This document shows positions 36,316 to 47,743 of a stretch of DNA of 64,000 nucleotides, in pieces (the first letter of the stretch is position 1; each line of letters starts with the position of its first letter). Made by a program: the position numbers and the translations under genes. Source of the DNA: Bacteroidales bacterium (GTDB taxonomy: Bacteria > Bacteroidota > Bacteroidia > Bacteroidales > UBA932); assembly GCA_017428725.1 (NCBI GenBank), contig JAFRQH010000037.1, forward strand, positions 25,713-89,712, in the 5' to 3' direction. The notes beneath the pieces were generated by a model, which was not told the DNA's origin, searched no databases, and was given only the letters and a program-made list of their open reading frames with translations.

Positions 36316-36360
36316 GGTCGTGGCGCTCCCGGTCTGCCGGGCGGATGACGGGAGTCGACC
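36316..36360 (+). promoter_or_regulatory. Structured leader with two competing stems
   Basis: GGTCG/CGACC and CTCCCG/CGGGAG can form one stem (36316-36360), but CCCGG-TCTG-CCGGG (36328-36341) uses some of the same bases. The two folds exclude each other, as in switch-type leaders. No T-run follows. Function unknown. Confidence 0.4.
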
Positions 36361-36365
36361 GACAG

Positions 36366-36408
36366 GTTAGTTAGTTTTTAGTTAGTTAGTAGTGTAGTTA
36401 TTGGTTAG
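36366..36408 (+). repeat. GTTAG-rich low-complexity leader
   Basis: Five copies of GTTAG occur in 43 nt, two pairs in tandem, just before the aconitase start. It may be a ribosome standby or slippage-prone tract. Confidence 0.5.
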
Positions 36409-36417
36409 AAGATCCGT

Positions 36418-38613
36418 ATGTTCGATTTGGAGACCGTGAAGTCCTTCTATGCGGACTATGGCAGACGGGTCGCAGCCGTCCGGCGTGTGCTTGGACGGCC
36501 GCTGACCTTGACGGAGAAGATTCTGTATTCCCACCTCTATGATTTCGACGCCCTCCGGCCGCTGAAGCGCCTGGAGGACTTCGGCGAGTTCCGCCCGGAC
36601 CGCGTGGCGATGCAGGATGCGACGGCCCAGATGGCCCTGCTCCAGTTCATGAGCACGGGCCGGGAGGCCGTCAGCGTGCCCACCACGGTCCATTGCGACC
36701 ATCTGATCTGCGCGCGCCAGGGCGCGGAGCCGGACCTCGCGGAGGCCCGCCGGGCCAACGCAGAGGTCTACGGCTTCCTCGCCTCCGCCGCGGCGCGCTA
36801 CGGCATCGGCTTCTGGAAGCCCGGCGCCGGCATCATCCACCAGATCGTGCTGGAGAACTACGCCTTCCCCGGCGGGATGATGGTCGGGACGGATTCCCAC
36901 ACGCCCAACGCCGGCGGGATGGGGATGCTGGCCATCGGCGTGGGCGGCGCGGACGCCGTGGACGTGATGACCGGGATGCCCTGGGAGCTGCGGATGCCGC
37001 GCATCATCGGCGTCCGCCTGACGGGCTCGCTCAAGAGCTGGACCACGCCCAAGGACGTGATCCTCAAGCTGGCCGGGATGCTGACCGTCAAGGGCGGCAC
37101 CAACGCCGTCATCGAATATTTCGGCCCCGGGACGGAGAACCTCTCCTGCACCGGCAAGGCCACGGTCTGCAATATGGGCGCCGAAGTGGGCGCCACCAGT
37201 TCCGTGTTCCCCTACGGGGTCCACATCGCCGAGTACCTGGCGGCCACGGGCCGCACGGAGGTGGCGGCGATGGCCTCCGCGGTCAGTTCCGAGCTGCGTG
37301 CCGACGACGCCGTGATCGCGCACCCGGAGCAGTACTATGACGAGGTCTTCCAAATCGACCTCTCCAAGCTGGAGCCGCACATCAACGGCCCCTTCACGCC
37401 CGACGCCGCCACGGCGCTGAGCGGGATGAAGGACCGCCAGGCGCAGGAGCGCTTCCCCCACCGCGTGGAGGTGAGTCTGATCGGCTCCTGCACCAATTCC
37501 TCGTACCAGGACCTGTCGTGCGCGGCCTCCGTGGCGCGCGGCGCGCTGGACGCCGGGCTGAAGCCCAAGGCCCGCCTGATCGTCATCCCGGGCAGCGCCC
37601 AGGTGCGCGCCACCGCCGAGCGGGACGGCCTGCTGGACACGCTCCGCGAGGCCGGCGCCACGGTGATGGCCAACGCCTGCGGCCCCTGCATCGGGCAGTG
37701 GGACCGCCAGGCGGAGGATCCCACGCGGCGCAACAGCATCGTGACGAGTTTCAACCGCAATTTCGCCAAGCGTGCGGACGGCAACCCCAACACGCACGCC
37801 TTCATCTCCTCGCCGGTCATCGCCGTGGCCCTCGCCTTCGCCGGCGTGCTGGACTTCGACCCGCGCTCCGACACCGTGGACGGCGTGTGGCTGCGCGCTC
37901 CGCGCGGCAACGAGCTGCCCCCGCGCGGCTTCGTCGCCGACACCTCCGGCTACGTGCCGCCGCAGCCCGGCAGCCCCGAGCCGGTGATCCCCCCGGACAG
38001 CGAGCGCCTGCAGCGCCTGGAGCCTTTCGCCCCCTGGGACGGACGCGACTTCGAGGGGCTTCCGCTGCTGATCAAGGTCAAGGGCAAGTGCACCACCGAC
38101 CACATCTCGATGGCCGGCCCCTGGCTGCGGTTCCGCGGGCACCTCGAGAACATCTCCGACAACCTGCTGCTGGGCGCCGTCGACGCCTTCACCGGCAAGT
38201 CCGGACCCGTGGCGCCGCGCGCCCGGGAGCTCCGCGACGCCGGGCCGGGCAGCATCGTCGTGGCCGAGGACAATTACGGCGAGGGCTCCAGCCGCGAGCA
38301 CGCGGCGATGGAGCCGCGCTTCCTGGGCGTGCGCGCCGTGCTGGCCAAGAGCTTCGCCCGCATCCACGAGACCAATCTCAAGAAGCAGGGCGTGCTGGCC
38401 CTGACTTTCGCCAACCCCGCGGACTATGCCCGGATCGCCGCCGGCGACCGGATCGACGTCCGCTGCGCCGGGATCGCGCCCGGCAAGCCGGTGGAGGTGG
38501 TCCTGCACCACCCCTGCGGCAAGCAGGAGACCATCGAGGCCCGCCACAGTTACACCGCGCAGCAGCTCGCCTGGTTCCGGGCGGGTTCTGCGCTCAATAC
38601 CTTGTCCAAATGA
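36418..38613 (+). CDS. acn: Aconitate hydratase (mitochondrial-type)
   Basis: The protein has 731 residues. The [4Fe-4S] ligands are Cys in G-S-C-T-N-S-S and the pair in [20 protein letters not shown] and the C-terminal swivel-domain motif [14 protein letters not shown] are also present. It interconverts citrate and isocitrate in the cytoplasm. The length and motifs match the mitochondrial-like type common in Bacteroidota, not AcnB. The isocitrate dehydrogenase ATG overlaps its TGA (ATGA), indicating translational coupling. Confidence 0.95.
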   Translation: MFDLETVKSFYADYGRRVAAVRRVLGRPLTLTEKILYSHLYDFDALRPLKRLEDFGEFRPDRVAMQDATAQMALLQFMSTGREAVSVPTTVHCDHLICARQGAEPDLAEARRANAEVYGFLASAAARYGIGFWKPGAGIIHQIVLENYAFPGGMMVGTDSHTPNAGGMGMLAIGVGGADAVDVMTGMPWELRMPRIIGVRLTGSLKSWTTPKDVILKLAGMLTVKGGTNAVIEYFGPGTENLSCTGKATVCNMGAEVGATSSVFPYGVHIAEYLAATGRTEVAAMASAVSSELRADDAVIAHPEQYYDEVFQIDLSKLEPHINGPFTPDAATALSGMKDRQAQERFPHRVEVSLIGSCTNSSYQDLSCAASVARGALDAGLKPKARLIVIPGSAQVRATAERDGLLDTLREAGATVMANACGPCIGQWDRQAEDPTRRNSIVTSFNRNFAKRADGNPNTHAFISSPVIAVALAFAGVLDFDPRSDTVDGVWLRAPRGNELPPRGFVADTSGYVPPQPGSPEPVIPPDSERLQRLEPFAPWDGRDFEGLPLLIKVKGKCTTDHISMAGPWLRFRGHLENISDNLLLGAVDAFTGKSGPVAPRARELRDAGPGSIVVAEDNYGEGSSREHAAMEPRFLGVRAVLAKSFARIHETNLKKQGVLALTFANPADYARIAAGDRIDVRCAGIAPGKPVEVVLHHPCGKQETIEARHSYTAQQLAWFRAGSALNTLSK

Positions 38614-39752
38614 CCGTACAGACGATACCCTACATCCCCGGCGACGGCGTGGGGCCCGAGGTGACGGGCGCGATGCGCCGCATCCTGGACGCCGCCGTGG
38701 CCAAGGCTTATGCCGGTGCGCGCCGGTTGGAGTGGAAGGAGCTGGCCGCCGGCCAGCGCGCCTTCGACTGTCTGGGGACCTGGCTGCCCGACGAGACGGT
38801 ACAGGCCTTCCGCGATTATGGAATCGGCATCAAGGGGCCGCTCACGACCCCGGTCGGCGGCGGCATCCGCTCGCTCAACGTGGCCCTGCGCCAGGGCCTG
38901 GACCTGTTCGTCTGCCTGCGCCCGGTGCGCTGGTTCCGCGGCGTGGCCTCCCCCGTGCGGCATCCCGAGCGGGTCGACATGGTCATCTTCCGGGAGAACA
39001 CCGAGGACATCTACGCCGGCATCGAGTGGGAGGCCGGCACGCCCGAGGCCGAGAAGTTCGGCCGCTTCCTGCGCGAGGAGATGGGCGTGACCAAGGTCCG
39101 CTTCCCGGAGAGTTCGTCCTACGGGGTCAAGCCCGTCTCGCGCGAGGGCACGCGCCGGCTCGTGCGCGCCGCGTGCCGCTATGCGCTCGACCACGGCCGT
39201 CCCTCCGTGACGCTCGTCCACAAGGGCAACATCATGAAATACACCGAGGGCGGCTTCAAGCGCTGGGGGTATGAGCTCGCGCAGGAGGAATTCGGCGCGG
39301 AGATCGCCTCCGGACGGCTCGTCATCAAGGACTGCATCGCCGACGCCTTCCTGCAGAACGCCCTGCTGCGCCCGGAAGACTATTCCGTGGTCGCCACGCT
39401 CAACCTCAACGGGGATTACATCTCCGACATGCTCGCCGCCCAGGTGGGCGGCATCGGAATCGCTCCCGGCGCCAACATCAACTACGACACGGGCGCGGCC
39501 CTGTTCGAGGCCACGCACGGCACGGCCCCCGACATCGCCGGCCAGGACCTGGCGAACCCCTGTTCCAACCTGCTCTCCGGCGTGATGATGCTGGAGCACC
39601 TCGGCTGGGACGAGGCCGGTGCGCTGGTCGTGGACGCGCTGGAGCGCTCCTTTTCGGCGGGGTACGCCACGGCGGACCTCGCGCGCCTGATGCCGGACGG
39701 CAAGCCGCTCGGCACCCGCGCCTTCACAGACCATATCCTCTCGCTGCTATGA
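38610..39752 (+). CDS. icd: Isocitrate dehydrogenase
   Basis: The protein has 380 residues. The segments [44 protein letters not shown] and [11 protein letters not shown] form the isocitrate/isopropylmalate dehydrogenase active site and Mg2+ ligands. It makes 2-oxoglutarate and NAD(P)H; NADP is usual for this subtype but is not proven here. Both ends overlap neighbours by ATGA (aconitase upstream, citrate synthase downstream), a tightly coupled operon. Confidence 0.93.
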   Translation: MTVQTIPYIPGDGVGPEVTGAMRRILDAAVAKAYAGARRLEWKELAAGQRAFDCLGTWLPDETVQAFRDYGIGIKGPLTTPVGGGIRSLNVALRQGLDLFVCLRPVRWFRGVASPVRHPERVDMVIFRENTEDIYAGIEWEAGTPEAEKFGRFLREEMGVTKVRFPESSSYGVKPVSREGTRRLVRAACRYALDHGRPSVTLVHKGNIMKYTEGGFKRWGYELAQEEFGAEIASGRLVIKDCIADAFLQNALLRPEDYSVVATLNLNGDYISDMLAAQVGGIGIAPGANINYDTGAALFEATHGTAPDIAGQDLANPCSNLLSGVMMLEHLGWDEAGALVVDALERSFSAGYATADLARLMPDGKPLGTRAFTDHILSLL

Positions 39753-41107
39753 CCACGAAGACCAAGAAAGAGTATCTGATCTACAAGCTCTCCGACCAGA
39801 TGAAGGCGAGCACGCGGATCGACGCCGAGCTGTTCAAGAAGCTGGACGTCAAGCGCGGCCTGCGCAACGAAGACGGCTCCGGCGTGCTCGTCGGACTGAC
39901 CAACATCGGCAACGTGGTGGGCTACGAGCGCAAGCCCGACGGCAGCCTCGAACCCATCGAGGGACGGCTCTATTTCCGGGGCTACGAAGTCAAGGACCTC
40001 GTGCGCGCCATCCAGGCCGAGAAGCGTTTCGGCTTCGAGGAGATCTGCTTCCTGCTGCTGTCCGGCCGCCTGCCGGACGCCGAGGAGCTCCAGGCCTTCA
40101 AGGACCTGATCTTCGACAACATGCCCCTGGAGCAGAAGACCATCCTGCACATCATCGAGCTGGAGGGGGACGACATCACGAACATCCTCGCGCGCAGCGT
40201 GCTGGAGTTCTACACCTTCGACGAGAACCCGGACGACGTGTCCCGCGAGAACCTGATGCGCCAGAGCATCGAGCTGATCTCGAAGTTCCCGACGACCATC
40301 GCCTATGCGTTCAATATGTACCGTCACCACCACCGCGGCCGCTCGCTGCACATCCGCGACGCGCAGCCGGGCCTGTCCCTGGCGGAGAATTTCCTCTATA
40401 TGCTCAAGGGCAACGGCTACACGGAGCTGGACGCCCGGACCCTGGACCTGCTGCTGATCCTGCACTCCGAGCACGGCGGCGGTAACAACTCCACCTTCAC
40501 GGTGCGCGTGACCTCGTCCACGGGCACGGACACCTTCTCGTCCATCGCCGCGGGCATCGGCTCGCTCAAGGGCCCCAAGCACGGAGGCGCCAACCTCAAG
40601 GTCTGCGACATGATGGACTATCTGAAGCAGGAGGTCAACGACTGGAACGACGAGGCGGAGATCGCCGCCTGCCTGCGCCGGATCATCGCCGGCGAGGTCT
40701 TCGACCACGCCGGGCTGGTATACGGCATCGGCCACGCGGTCTACACGAAGTCCGACCCGCGCGCCGTCCTGCTCAAGGAGATGGCCCGCGAGCTGGCCAT
40801 CGAGAAGGGGCGTCTGTCGGAGTTCGAGTTCATGGAGTGCATCGAGAAGGTCGCCATCGAGACGATCCCCGCCGTCAAGGGCAGGAGCAAGATCCTCTGC
40901 GCTAACGTGGACTTCTATTCCGGCTTCGTCTACGACCTGATCGGCATCCCGCGCGAGCTCTATACCCCGCTCTTCGCGATGGGTCGTATCGTGGGCTGGT
41001 GCGCACACCGCAACGAGGAGCTGAACTTCGAGGGACGCCGCATCATCCGTCCCGCCTACCGCTGCGTCACCGACGAGAACGAATACGTCGAGATGAAAAA
41101 CCGTTAG
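39749..41107 (+). CDS. gltA: Citrate synthase
   Basis: The protein has 452 residues. Active-site segments are [35 protein letters not shown] and V-D-F-Y-S-G-F-V-Y. It condenses oxaloacetate and acetyl-CoA and completes the aconitase-IDH-CS set for glutamate-family carbon. The long N-terminal extension (about 60 residues before the [10 protein letters not shown] core) is typical of Bacteroidota enzymes. Its stop codon overlaps the trpA stop on the other strand by 4 nt. Confidence 0.95.
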   Translation: MTTKTKKEYLIYKLSDQMKASTRIDAELFKKLDVKRGLRNEDGSGVLVGLTNIGNVVGYERKPDGSLEPIEGRLYFRGYEVKDLVRAIQAEKRFGFEEICFLLLSGRLPDAEELQAFKDLIFDNMPLEQKTILHIIELEGDDITNILARSVLEFYTFDENPDDVSRENLMRQSIELISKFPTTIAYAFNMYRHHHRGRSLHIRDAQPGLSLAENFLYMLKGNGYTELDARTLDLLLILHSEHGGGNNSTFTVRVTSSTGTDTFSSIAAGIGSLKGPKHGGANLKVCDMMDYLKQEVNDWNDEAEIAACLRRIIAGEVFDHAGLVYGIGHAVYTKSDPRAVLLKEMARELAIEKGRLSEFEFMECIEKVAIETIPAVKGRSKILCANVDFYSGFVYDLIGIPRELYTPLFAMGRIVGWCAHRNEELNFEGRRIIRPAYRCVTDENEYVEMKNR

Positions 41108-41880
41108 ATCCCGAGATCGGACTTGAGCCGGCGGATGGCGCTGAGGGCGTCTCCGCCGGCTTCGTCCAACAGGGAGACGAAGCGGCTGCCCACGATCCCG
41201 CCGGCGGCGTGTGCGCAGGCGGCGTCGAAGGTCTGGCGGTTGCTGATCCCGAAGCCGACCATCCGCGGGATGCGCAGGTGCATCTGCTCGATCTTCTGGA
41301 AGTAGGCCTGTTTCTGTGCATCGAAATCCTTCTGCGCGCCGGTCGTGGCCGCCGAGGAGACCATATAGATGAATCCGGAGGTGTTGGCGTCGATCAGGCG
41401 CACCCGTTCCTCGGAGGTCTCCGGGGTGATCAGCATGATGAAGCGCAGCCCGTAGCGTTCGGCCACGGCCTTGTAGTTCTCCATATAATCCTTGAAGGGC
41501 AGGTCCGGGATGATCATCCCGTCCACGCCCACCTCGGCGCAGCGCCGGCAGAAGCGCTCGAAGCCGTAGCGGAACACCGGGTTGAGGTAGCCCATCAGGA
41601 CCAGGGGGATGTCCACGTCCGCGCGGATGCCCTCCAGCTGGGAGAAGAGTTTTTCGAGGGTCATCCCGCCCCGCAGGGCCTTGGTGGCGGCGTCCTGGAT
41701 CACGGGGCCGTCGGCCATCGGGTCGCTGAAGGGGATGCCGACTTCGATCATCGCCACGCCTTCGCGGGCGAGGGTGCGGATCACGTCCGCGGTGCCGTCG
41801 GGCTTGGGCGCCCCGGCGCAGAAGTAGATGGAGAGCAGCCGCTGCGGGCTGCCGCTGAAGAGTCTGTCTATTCGGTTCAT
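41104..41880 (-). CDS. trpA: Tryptophan synthase alpha subunit
   Basis: The protein has 258 residues. The signature I-E-V-G-I-P-F-S-D-P-M-A-D-G-P-V-I-Q carries catalytic Glu47, and D-L-P-F-K-D-Y contains the second catalytic Asp. It splits indole-3-glycerol phosphate and passes indole to TrpB. It is the last gene of the operon, 4 bases after trpF, and convergent with gltA. Confidence 0.95.
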   Translation of the reverse strand: MNRIDRLFSGSPQRLLSIYFCAGAPKPDGTADVIRTLAREGVAMIEVGIPFSDPMADGPVIQDAATKALRGGMTLEKLFSQLEGIRADVDIPLVLMGYLNPVFRYGFERFCRRCAEVGVDGMIIPDLPFKDYMENYKAVAERYGLRFIMLITPETSEERVRLIDANTSGFIYMVSSAATTGAQKDFDAQKQAYFQKIEQMHLRIPRMVGFGISNRQTFDAACAHAAGGIVGSRFVSLLDEAGGDALSAIRRLKSDLGI

Positions 41881-41884
41881 ATGC

Positions 41885-42508
41885 TTATCGTTGCAGGTTT
41901 TCGAGAAAGATTTCGAGCAGTTCCGGGTCCTTGATGCCGGGGGCGGTCTCGAAGCGGCTGTTGAGGTCGAATCCGGCCAGGAACGGGTAGATGAAGTCGT
42001 GGAGCGTGCCCACGGTGTCCAGCCCGATCCCGCCGCTGAGCAGGAAGCGCGTCTTCTCCTCGTAGTCGTCCATGATGGACCAGTCGAAGCGCTTGCCGCT
42101 GCCGCCGTGGCCGGGGGTCTTGGTGTCGAACAGGAAGAGGTCGCAGGCGCCTTCGTAGCCGGCGACCGTCAGCCGGACGGCCTCTTCGGCGATGCCGAAG
42201 GCTTTGATGACCTTGAGGCCGTCGCGCTCGCGCAGCTGCGCGCAGAACTCCGGGCTCTCCGCGCCGTGGAGCTGGACGTAGTCGAAGCGGTAGGTGTCGT
42301 GGCGGCGCAGGATCTCCTCGCGCGGCGCGTCCACGAACACGCCCACGCGCCGGGCGCGGGTGGGGAGGTAGGAGGGGGTCTGCCGCACGCAGCGCGGGGA
42401 GCCCGGGTAGAAGATGAATCCGATGAGGTCCACGCCCAGCGCCTCCACGGCGCGGATGTTCTCGCCCTCGGTCATCCCGCAGACTTTGATGTACTTGCCG
42501 TTGATCAT
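41885..42508 (-). CDS. trpF: Phosphoribosylanthranilate isomerase
   Basis: The protein has 207 residues. K-V-C-G-M-T at the N-terminus holds the catalytic Cys, and F-L-F-D-T-K-T-P-G-H-G-G-S-G-K-R-F-D-W carries the catalytic Asp and phosphate loop. L-S-G-G-I-G-L follows. Its ATG overlaps the trpC TGA (ATGA), and the in-frame ATG at 42508 places K-V-C-G-M at the normal position. Confidence 0.95.
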   Translation of the reverse strand: MINGKYIKVCGMTEGENIRAVEALGVDLIGFIFYPGSPRCVRQTPSYLPTRARRVGVFVDAPREEILRRHDTYRFDYVQLHGAESPEFCAQLRERDGLKVIKAFGIAEEAVRLTVAGYEGACDLFLFDTKTPGHGGSGKRFDWSIMDDYEEKTRFLLSGGIGLDTVGTLHDFIYPFLAGFDLNSRFETAPGIKDPELLEIFLENLQR

Positions 42509-43317
42509 ATCGCTTGGATGAAGTCGGCCAGGGCTGCGCCCGGGTCGGGTTGTTTCATGAAATGCTCGCCCATCAGGAAGCCGCGGTAGCCCGCTTCCCG
42601 GAGCGCCCGCACCGTCTGCGGATCGCCGATCCCGCTCTCGGAGATGAACACCATCCCGGAATCGTTGCCGGCGGCGGACAGCTGCGGGGCGAGCTCGAAG
42701 GAGGTGCGGACGTCGGTGACGAAGGTGCCGAGGTGGCGGTTGTTGACGCCCACCACGTCCACGTCGGGCGTGACGTAGTCCAGCTCGTCCTCGCCGTGGA
42801 TCTCCAGCAGGACCTCCAGGCCGAGGCGGTGGGCCTCCGCCGTGAGGGCGGCGCATTCGCCGCGGCCCAGGCACGCGGCGATGAGCAGCACGGCGTCGGC
42901 GCCCGCCTGGCGGGCCTCCACCAGCTGGACCGGGTCGATGATGAAGTCCTTGCGCAGGATGGGGAGGTCCACCAGCGGGCGCACCCGGCGGATGAAGTCG
43001 AGGCTCCCGCCGAAATAGGATTCATCGGTGAGGATGCTCAGCGCCGCCGCGCCCGCGGCCGCGTAGGCCGGCACGACCTCCTCCGGACGCGCGTCGGCGT
43101 GGATCCACCCGCGCGAGGGCGACTTGCGCTTGAACTCCGCGATGATCCCGGTCCCTGAGGAAATCAAGGATTTCCTCAGGGACCGGGATCCCTGTGCCTT
43201 CACCCCCTGCACCCCCTCAAGGGGGATTGCACGCAGATCGCTATCGCTCGCGTGCGCCTCCACGCGGGCGGCAAGCTCCTGGCGCTTGGTGGCGATAATC
43301 TGTTCAAGAATGTCCAT
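42505..43317 (-). CDS. trpC: Indole-3-glycerol phosphate synthase
   Basis: The protein has 270 residues. I-I-A-E-F-K-R-K-S-P-S-R-G-W, I-L-R-K-D-F-I-I-D-P, L-E-V-L-L-E-I-H and G-V-N-N-R-H-L form the IGPS active site. Before I-I-A-E-F the protein has an unusual stretch, partly written by a perfect 21-bp palindrome (43144-43190), that lengthens the N-terminal helix region. Compared with the usual pattern of R-S-M-x-x-A-L-x-x-S-P-x-G, the sequence R-S-L-R-K-S-L-I-S-S-G-T-G still fits, so function is probably kept. Confidence 0.93.
   Translation of the reverse strand: MDILEQIIATKRQELAARVEAHASDSDLRAIPLEGVQGVKAQGSRSLRKSLISSGTGIIAEFKRKSPSRGWIHADARPEEVVPAYAAAGAAALSILTDESYFGGSLDFIRRVRPLVDLPILRKDFIIDPVQLVEARQAGADAVLLIAACLGRGECAALTAEAHRLGLEVLLEIHGEDELDYVTPDVDVVGVNNRHLGTFVTDVRTSFELAPQLSAAGNDSGMVFISESGIGDPQTVRALREAGYRGFLMGEHFMKQPDPGAALADFIQAI
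43144..43190. repeat. Perfect 21-bp inverted repeat inside trpC
   Basis: Arms 43144-43164 and 43170-43190 are perfectly complementary around a 5-nt loop (CAAGG on the plus strand). Such a stem in mRNA would be very stable. It lies in frame in the N-terminal part of trpC. Confidence 0.75.
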
Positions 43318-43319
43318 GA

Positions 43320-44315
43320 CTAGCTGTTGATGGCGAGGAAACGCTTGAAGGAGCGCAGGGCGGCGCCGCTGTCCAGCGACTCGCGGCAGAGCGCGATCGA
43401 CTCCTCCACCGAGAGGTTGCGGTCGATCACGGAGATGCCGCAGGCGGCGTTGGCGAGGATGACCGACTTCTGGGCCTCGGTGGCCGTGCCCTCGAGCACG
43501 GCATAGAAGATCCGCGCCGCCTCGGCCGCCGTGTCTCCGCCGTAGATGTCCTTGGGCTCGATGTAATTGAGACCCAGGTCCTTGGGCGTGAACACCTTCT
43601 CGAAGTTGGGGGTCACGAGCTTGAAGCCGGAGGTCAGCGAGATCTCGTCGTAGCCGTCGTAGCTGGTGAGCACGCCGTAGTTGTCGCCGATCTTCTGGTG
43701 GGCCCGGACATAGAGCCGCTGCTGGCCCGGGGTGGCCGTGCCGTGCAGGGAGTTGCGCGGCTGGCAGGGGTTGACCAGCGGGCCCAGCAGGTTGAAGCAG
43801 GTGGGCACGCCGAGGGCGCGGCGCACCGGCCCCACGAACTTCATCCCGTAGGCGAACAGCGGGGCGTGGAAGTAGCACACGCCCGCCTCGTCCAGCGAGC
43901 GCCGGAGCACGTCCGGATCGGCGCTGAACTTGGCGCCGTGGGCCTCCAGGACCGTGCTGGCGCCGCTCACGGAGGTGCTGGCGCCGTTGCCGTGCTTGGT
44001 GACCTTGTACCCTGCGCCCGCGATCACGAAGGCCGAGCAGGTGGAGATGTTGAAGGTGTTCTTGCCGTCGCCGCCGGTCCCCACGATGTCCAGGGTGTTG
44101 TAGCCGTCCAGGTCGACGTGCTTGCCGGTCTCCAGCAGGCCGTCACGGAAGCCCAGGAGCTCGTCCACGGTCACGCCGCGGGTCTGGAGCGCCATCAGCA
44201 GCGCTGCGATCTGGTTGTCGTTGTATTCCTGGCGGGTGATGCCCAGCAGGATGTCGTGGGTCTGCTGGCGGGAGAGGCTCTCCCCTTCGATGAGTTGGTT
44301 CAGATACTGTTTCAT
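43320..44315 (-). CDS. trpD: Anthranilate phosphoribosyltransferase
   Basis: The protein has 331 residues from the ATG at 44315, which begins with the N-terminal helical bundle M-K-Q-Y-L-N-Q-L. The PRPP loop is D-I-V-G-T-G-G-D-G-K-N-T-F-N-I-S-T, with the second motif K-H-G-N-G-A-S-T-S-V-S-G-A-S and N-L-L-G-P-L-V-N-P. It couples anthranilate to PRPP. It lies two bases before trpC, with a short T-rich gap to trpG. Confidence 0.95.
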   Translation of the reverse strand: MKQYLNQLIEGESLSRQQTHDILLGITRQEYNDNQIAALLMALQTRGVTVDELLGFRDGLLETGKHVDLDGYNTLDIVGTGGDGKNTFNISTCSAFVIAGAGYKVTKHGNGASTSVSGASTVLEAHGAKFSADPDVLRRSLDEAGVCYFHAPLFAYGMKFVGPVRRALGVPTCFNLLGPLVNPCQPRNSLHGTATPGQQRLYVRAHQKIGDNYGVLTSYDGYDEISLTSGFKLVTPNFEKVFTPKDLGLNYIEPKDIYGGDTAAEAARIFYAVLEGTATEAQKSVILANAACGISVIDRNLSVEESIALCRESLDSGAALRSFKRFLAINS

Positions 44316-44326
44316 ATTGTTGTTTT

Positions 44327-44890
<564 letters not shown>

Positions 44891-44897
44891 AGGGCGG

Positions 44898-46285
44898 CTA
44901 GAGTTGGGCGGCGAGCCCGATGGCTTTGCGGAGCGCGCCGAGTTTGTTGTTCACTTCCTGGAGTTCGTATTCGGGATCGCTCGCGGCGACGATGCCGCCG
45001 CCGGCCTGGAACCAGAGCTCTCCCCCGCGGCTGACGAAGGAGCGGATGGTGATGGCCTGGTTGAGTGAGCCGTCGAAGCCGATGCTGCCCACGCAGCCGC
45101 CGTAGGCGCCGCGGTTGTGGGGCTCCAGCTCCGAGATGATCTGCATCGCGCGGACCTTCGGGGCGCCGGAGAGCGTCCCGGCGGGGAAGGTGTCGATGAA
45201 GGTGCGCACGGGGTCCGCCCCCTCGTCGAGCGTGCCGCTGACGCGGCTGACGAGGTGGATGACGTGCGAGTAGTACTGCAGCTCCTTGTAGAAGTCCACC
45301 TGCACGCCGTGGCAGTTGCGCGAGAGGTCGTTGCGCGCCAGGTCCACGAGCATCACGTGCTCGGCGTTCTCCTTGGGATCGTTGCGCAGGAACTCCGCCC
45401 CGCGGGCGTCGGCCGCATCGTCGCCCGTGCGCCGGGTGGTCCCGGCGATCGGGTCGATGCACGCGCGCCCGCCCTCGATCCGGCAGTGCGTCTCGGGCGA
45501 GGAGCCGAAGATGCGGTAGCCGCCGAAATCCATATAGAAGAGGTAGGGCGAGGGGTTGATGCTGCGCAGGGCGCGGTAGAGCTGGAAGTCGTCGCCCTCG
45601 TAGCGCTGCACGAAGCGGCGCGAGAGCACCACCTGGAAGACGTCGCCGCGGCGGCAGTGCGCGATGCCGCGCCGGACGTTCTCCCGGTGCTGCTCGTCCG
45701 TGAGCGGGGAACTGACTTCGCCCACAGGGCGGAAGTCGAACAGCCCCGTGGCGGGCCGGCAGAGCAGGCGCTCGATGCGTGCGCCCTGCGGCTCCTCCCC
45801 GGCCGGGACGAGTTCGTGCAGGGTCAGCCGGTTGCGGAAATGGTCGAACTCGAGGGTGAAGCGGAAGAGGATGTAGAGCAGGTCCGGGGCGTCGTGCTCC
45901 GCGCGGGTCTCGTCCTTGACGGGGATGTCCTCGAAATAACGCACGGCGTTGAAACTGGTGAATCCCCAGAGGGAAACGTTTGGATCATCCAGCGCGAAAG
46001 CGCCGAGGAAATCCCGGATGAGGGCGTCGGCGGGGTAGTCGGGGCCGACGGCGCGCTCGCACACCGTCCCGTCGGGCAGGCGCCGGAAGCCCGTGCCGTG
46101 CGCAATGCCCACCTCGGCGAGGGGCTCCAGCGCGATGAAGGAGCGGGAGTCGCGCCCGGTGTGGTAGTCGCTGCTCTCCATCAGGATGGAGCGCGTGGAG
46201 GCGTCCCGCAGGCGCAGGTACGCCGACACCGGCGTGTGCAGGTCGCCGGGCAGGGTCCGGCTGGCGAGGGTATAGCGGAAGGGGT

Positions 46286-46289
<4 letters not shown>
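44898..46289 (-). CDS. trpE: Anthranilate synthase component I
   Basis: The protein has 463 residues from the ATG at 46289, which overlaps the trpB TGA. Chorismate-binding core segments are I-D-P-I-A-G-T-T-R-R-T-G, F-P-A-G-T-L-S-G-A-P-K-V-R-A-M and G-A-Y-G-G-C-V-G. The N-terminal feedback-site motif, usually L-L-E-S, appears as I-L-M-E-S-S-D-Y (about residue 36), so tryptophan inhibition is likely kept. Confidence 0.95.
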
Positions 46290-47470
<1,181 letters not shown>

Positions 47471-47512
47471 ATCGTTGCTTTTTGTTTGTTTGTCGGGGGG
47501 GGTAAAACTTGA

Positions 47513-47545
47513 AAAGGGCCCTGTCGCAGTGCGGCAGGGCCCTTT
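47513..47545 (-). terminator. trp operon attenuator (intrinsic terminator)
   Basis: Perfect 11-bp stem AAAGGGCCCTG / CAGGGCCCTTT with an 11-nt loop, then TTTTCAAGTTTTA on the minus strand, between the leader peptide and trpB. It would stop transcription when tryptophan is plentiful. The stem is symmetric, so it could also work on the plus strand, but nothing there needs it. Confidence 0.85.
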
Positions 47546-47587
47546 CGTGTACCTTAATCTTATAATTTCATACACACATACGGAGCG

Positions 47588-47656
47588 TCAACCTCTTACG
47601 ACTTCATGGAGTTGTAACAGGCGCCACCACCAATATGCGCTCATGCGGTACATCAT
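47588..47656 (-). CDS. trpL: trp leader peptide with three consecutive Trp codons
   Basis: The peptide has 22 residues and is too short for usual gene finding. It begins ATG ATG TAC CGC ATG and reads A-Y-W-W-W-R at its centre (TGG TGG TGG, 47624-47632), then ends with a TGA at 47588. The position is right: just downstream of a promoter and 42 nt before the terminator stem. The Trp run would stall the ribosome when charged tRNA-Trp is scarce and let RNA polymerase pass. I could not define a full antiterminator by eye; a CAACTC/GAGGTTG pairing lies just after the Trp codons. Confidence 0.85.
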   Translation of the reverse strand: MMYRMSAYWWWRLLQLHEVVRG

Positions 47657-47663
47657 TGCTCTA

Positions 47664-47671
47664 CAAATGTA
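47664..47671 (-). promoter_or_regulatory. -7 box of the trp operon
   Basis: On the minus strand TACATTTG matches TAnnTTTG. A TTG lies 19 nt upstream of it, the usual -33 spacing. It ends 7 nt before the first leader-peptide ATG. Confidence 0.75.
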
Positions 47672-47743
47672 GGAAACGGAATTGAAAATGCAAGGAAAAA
47701 ATGCACTTTTTTCGTATCTTGCATCCCCGAAAAACGGTTGGTT

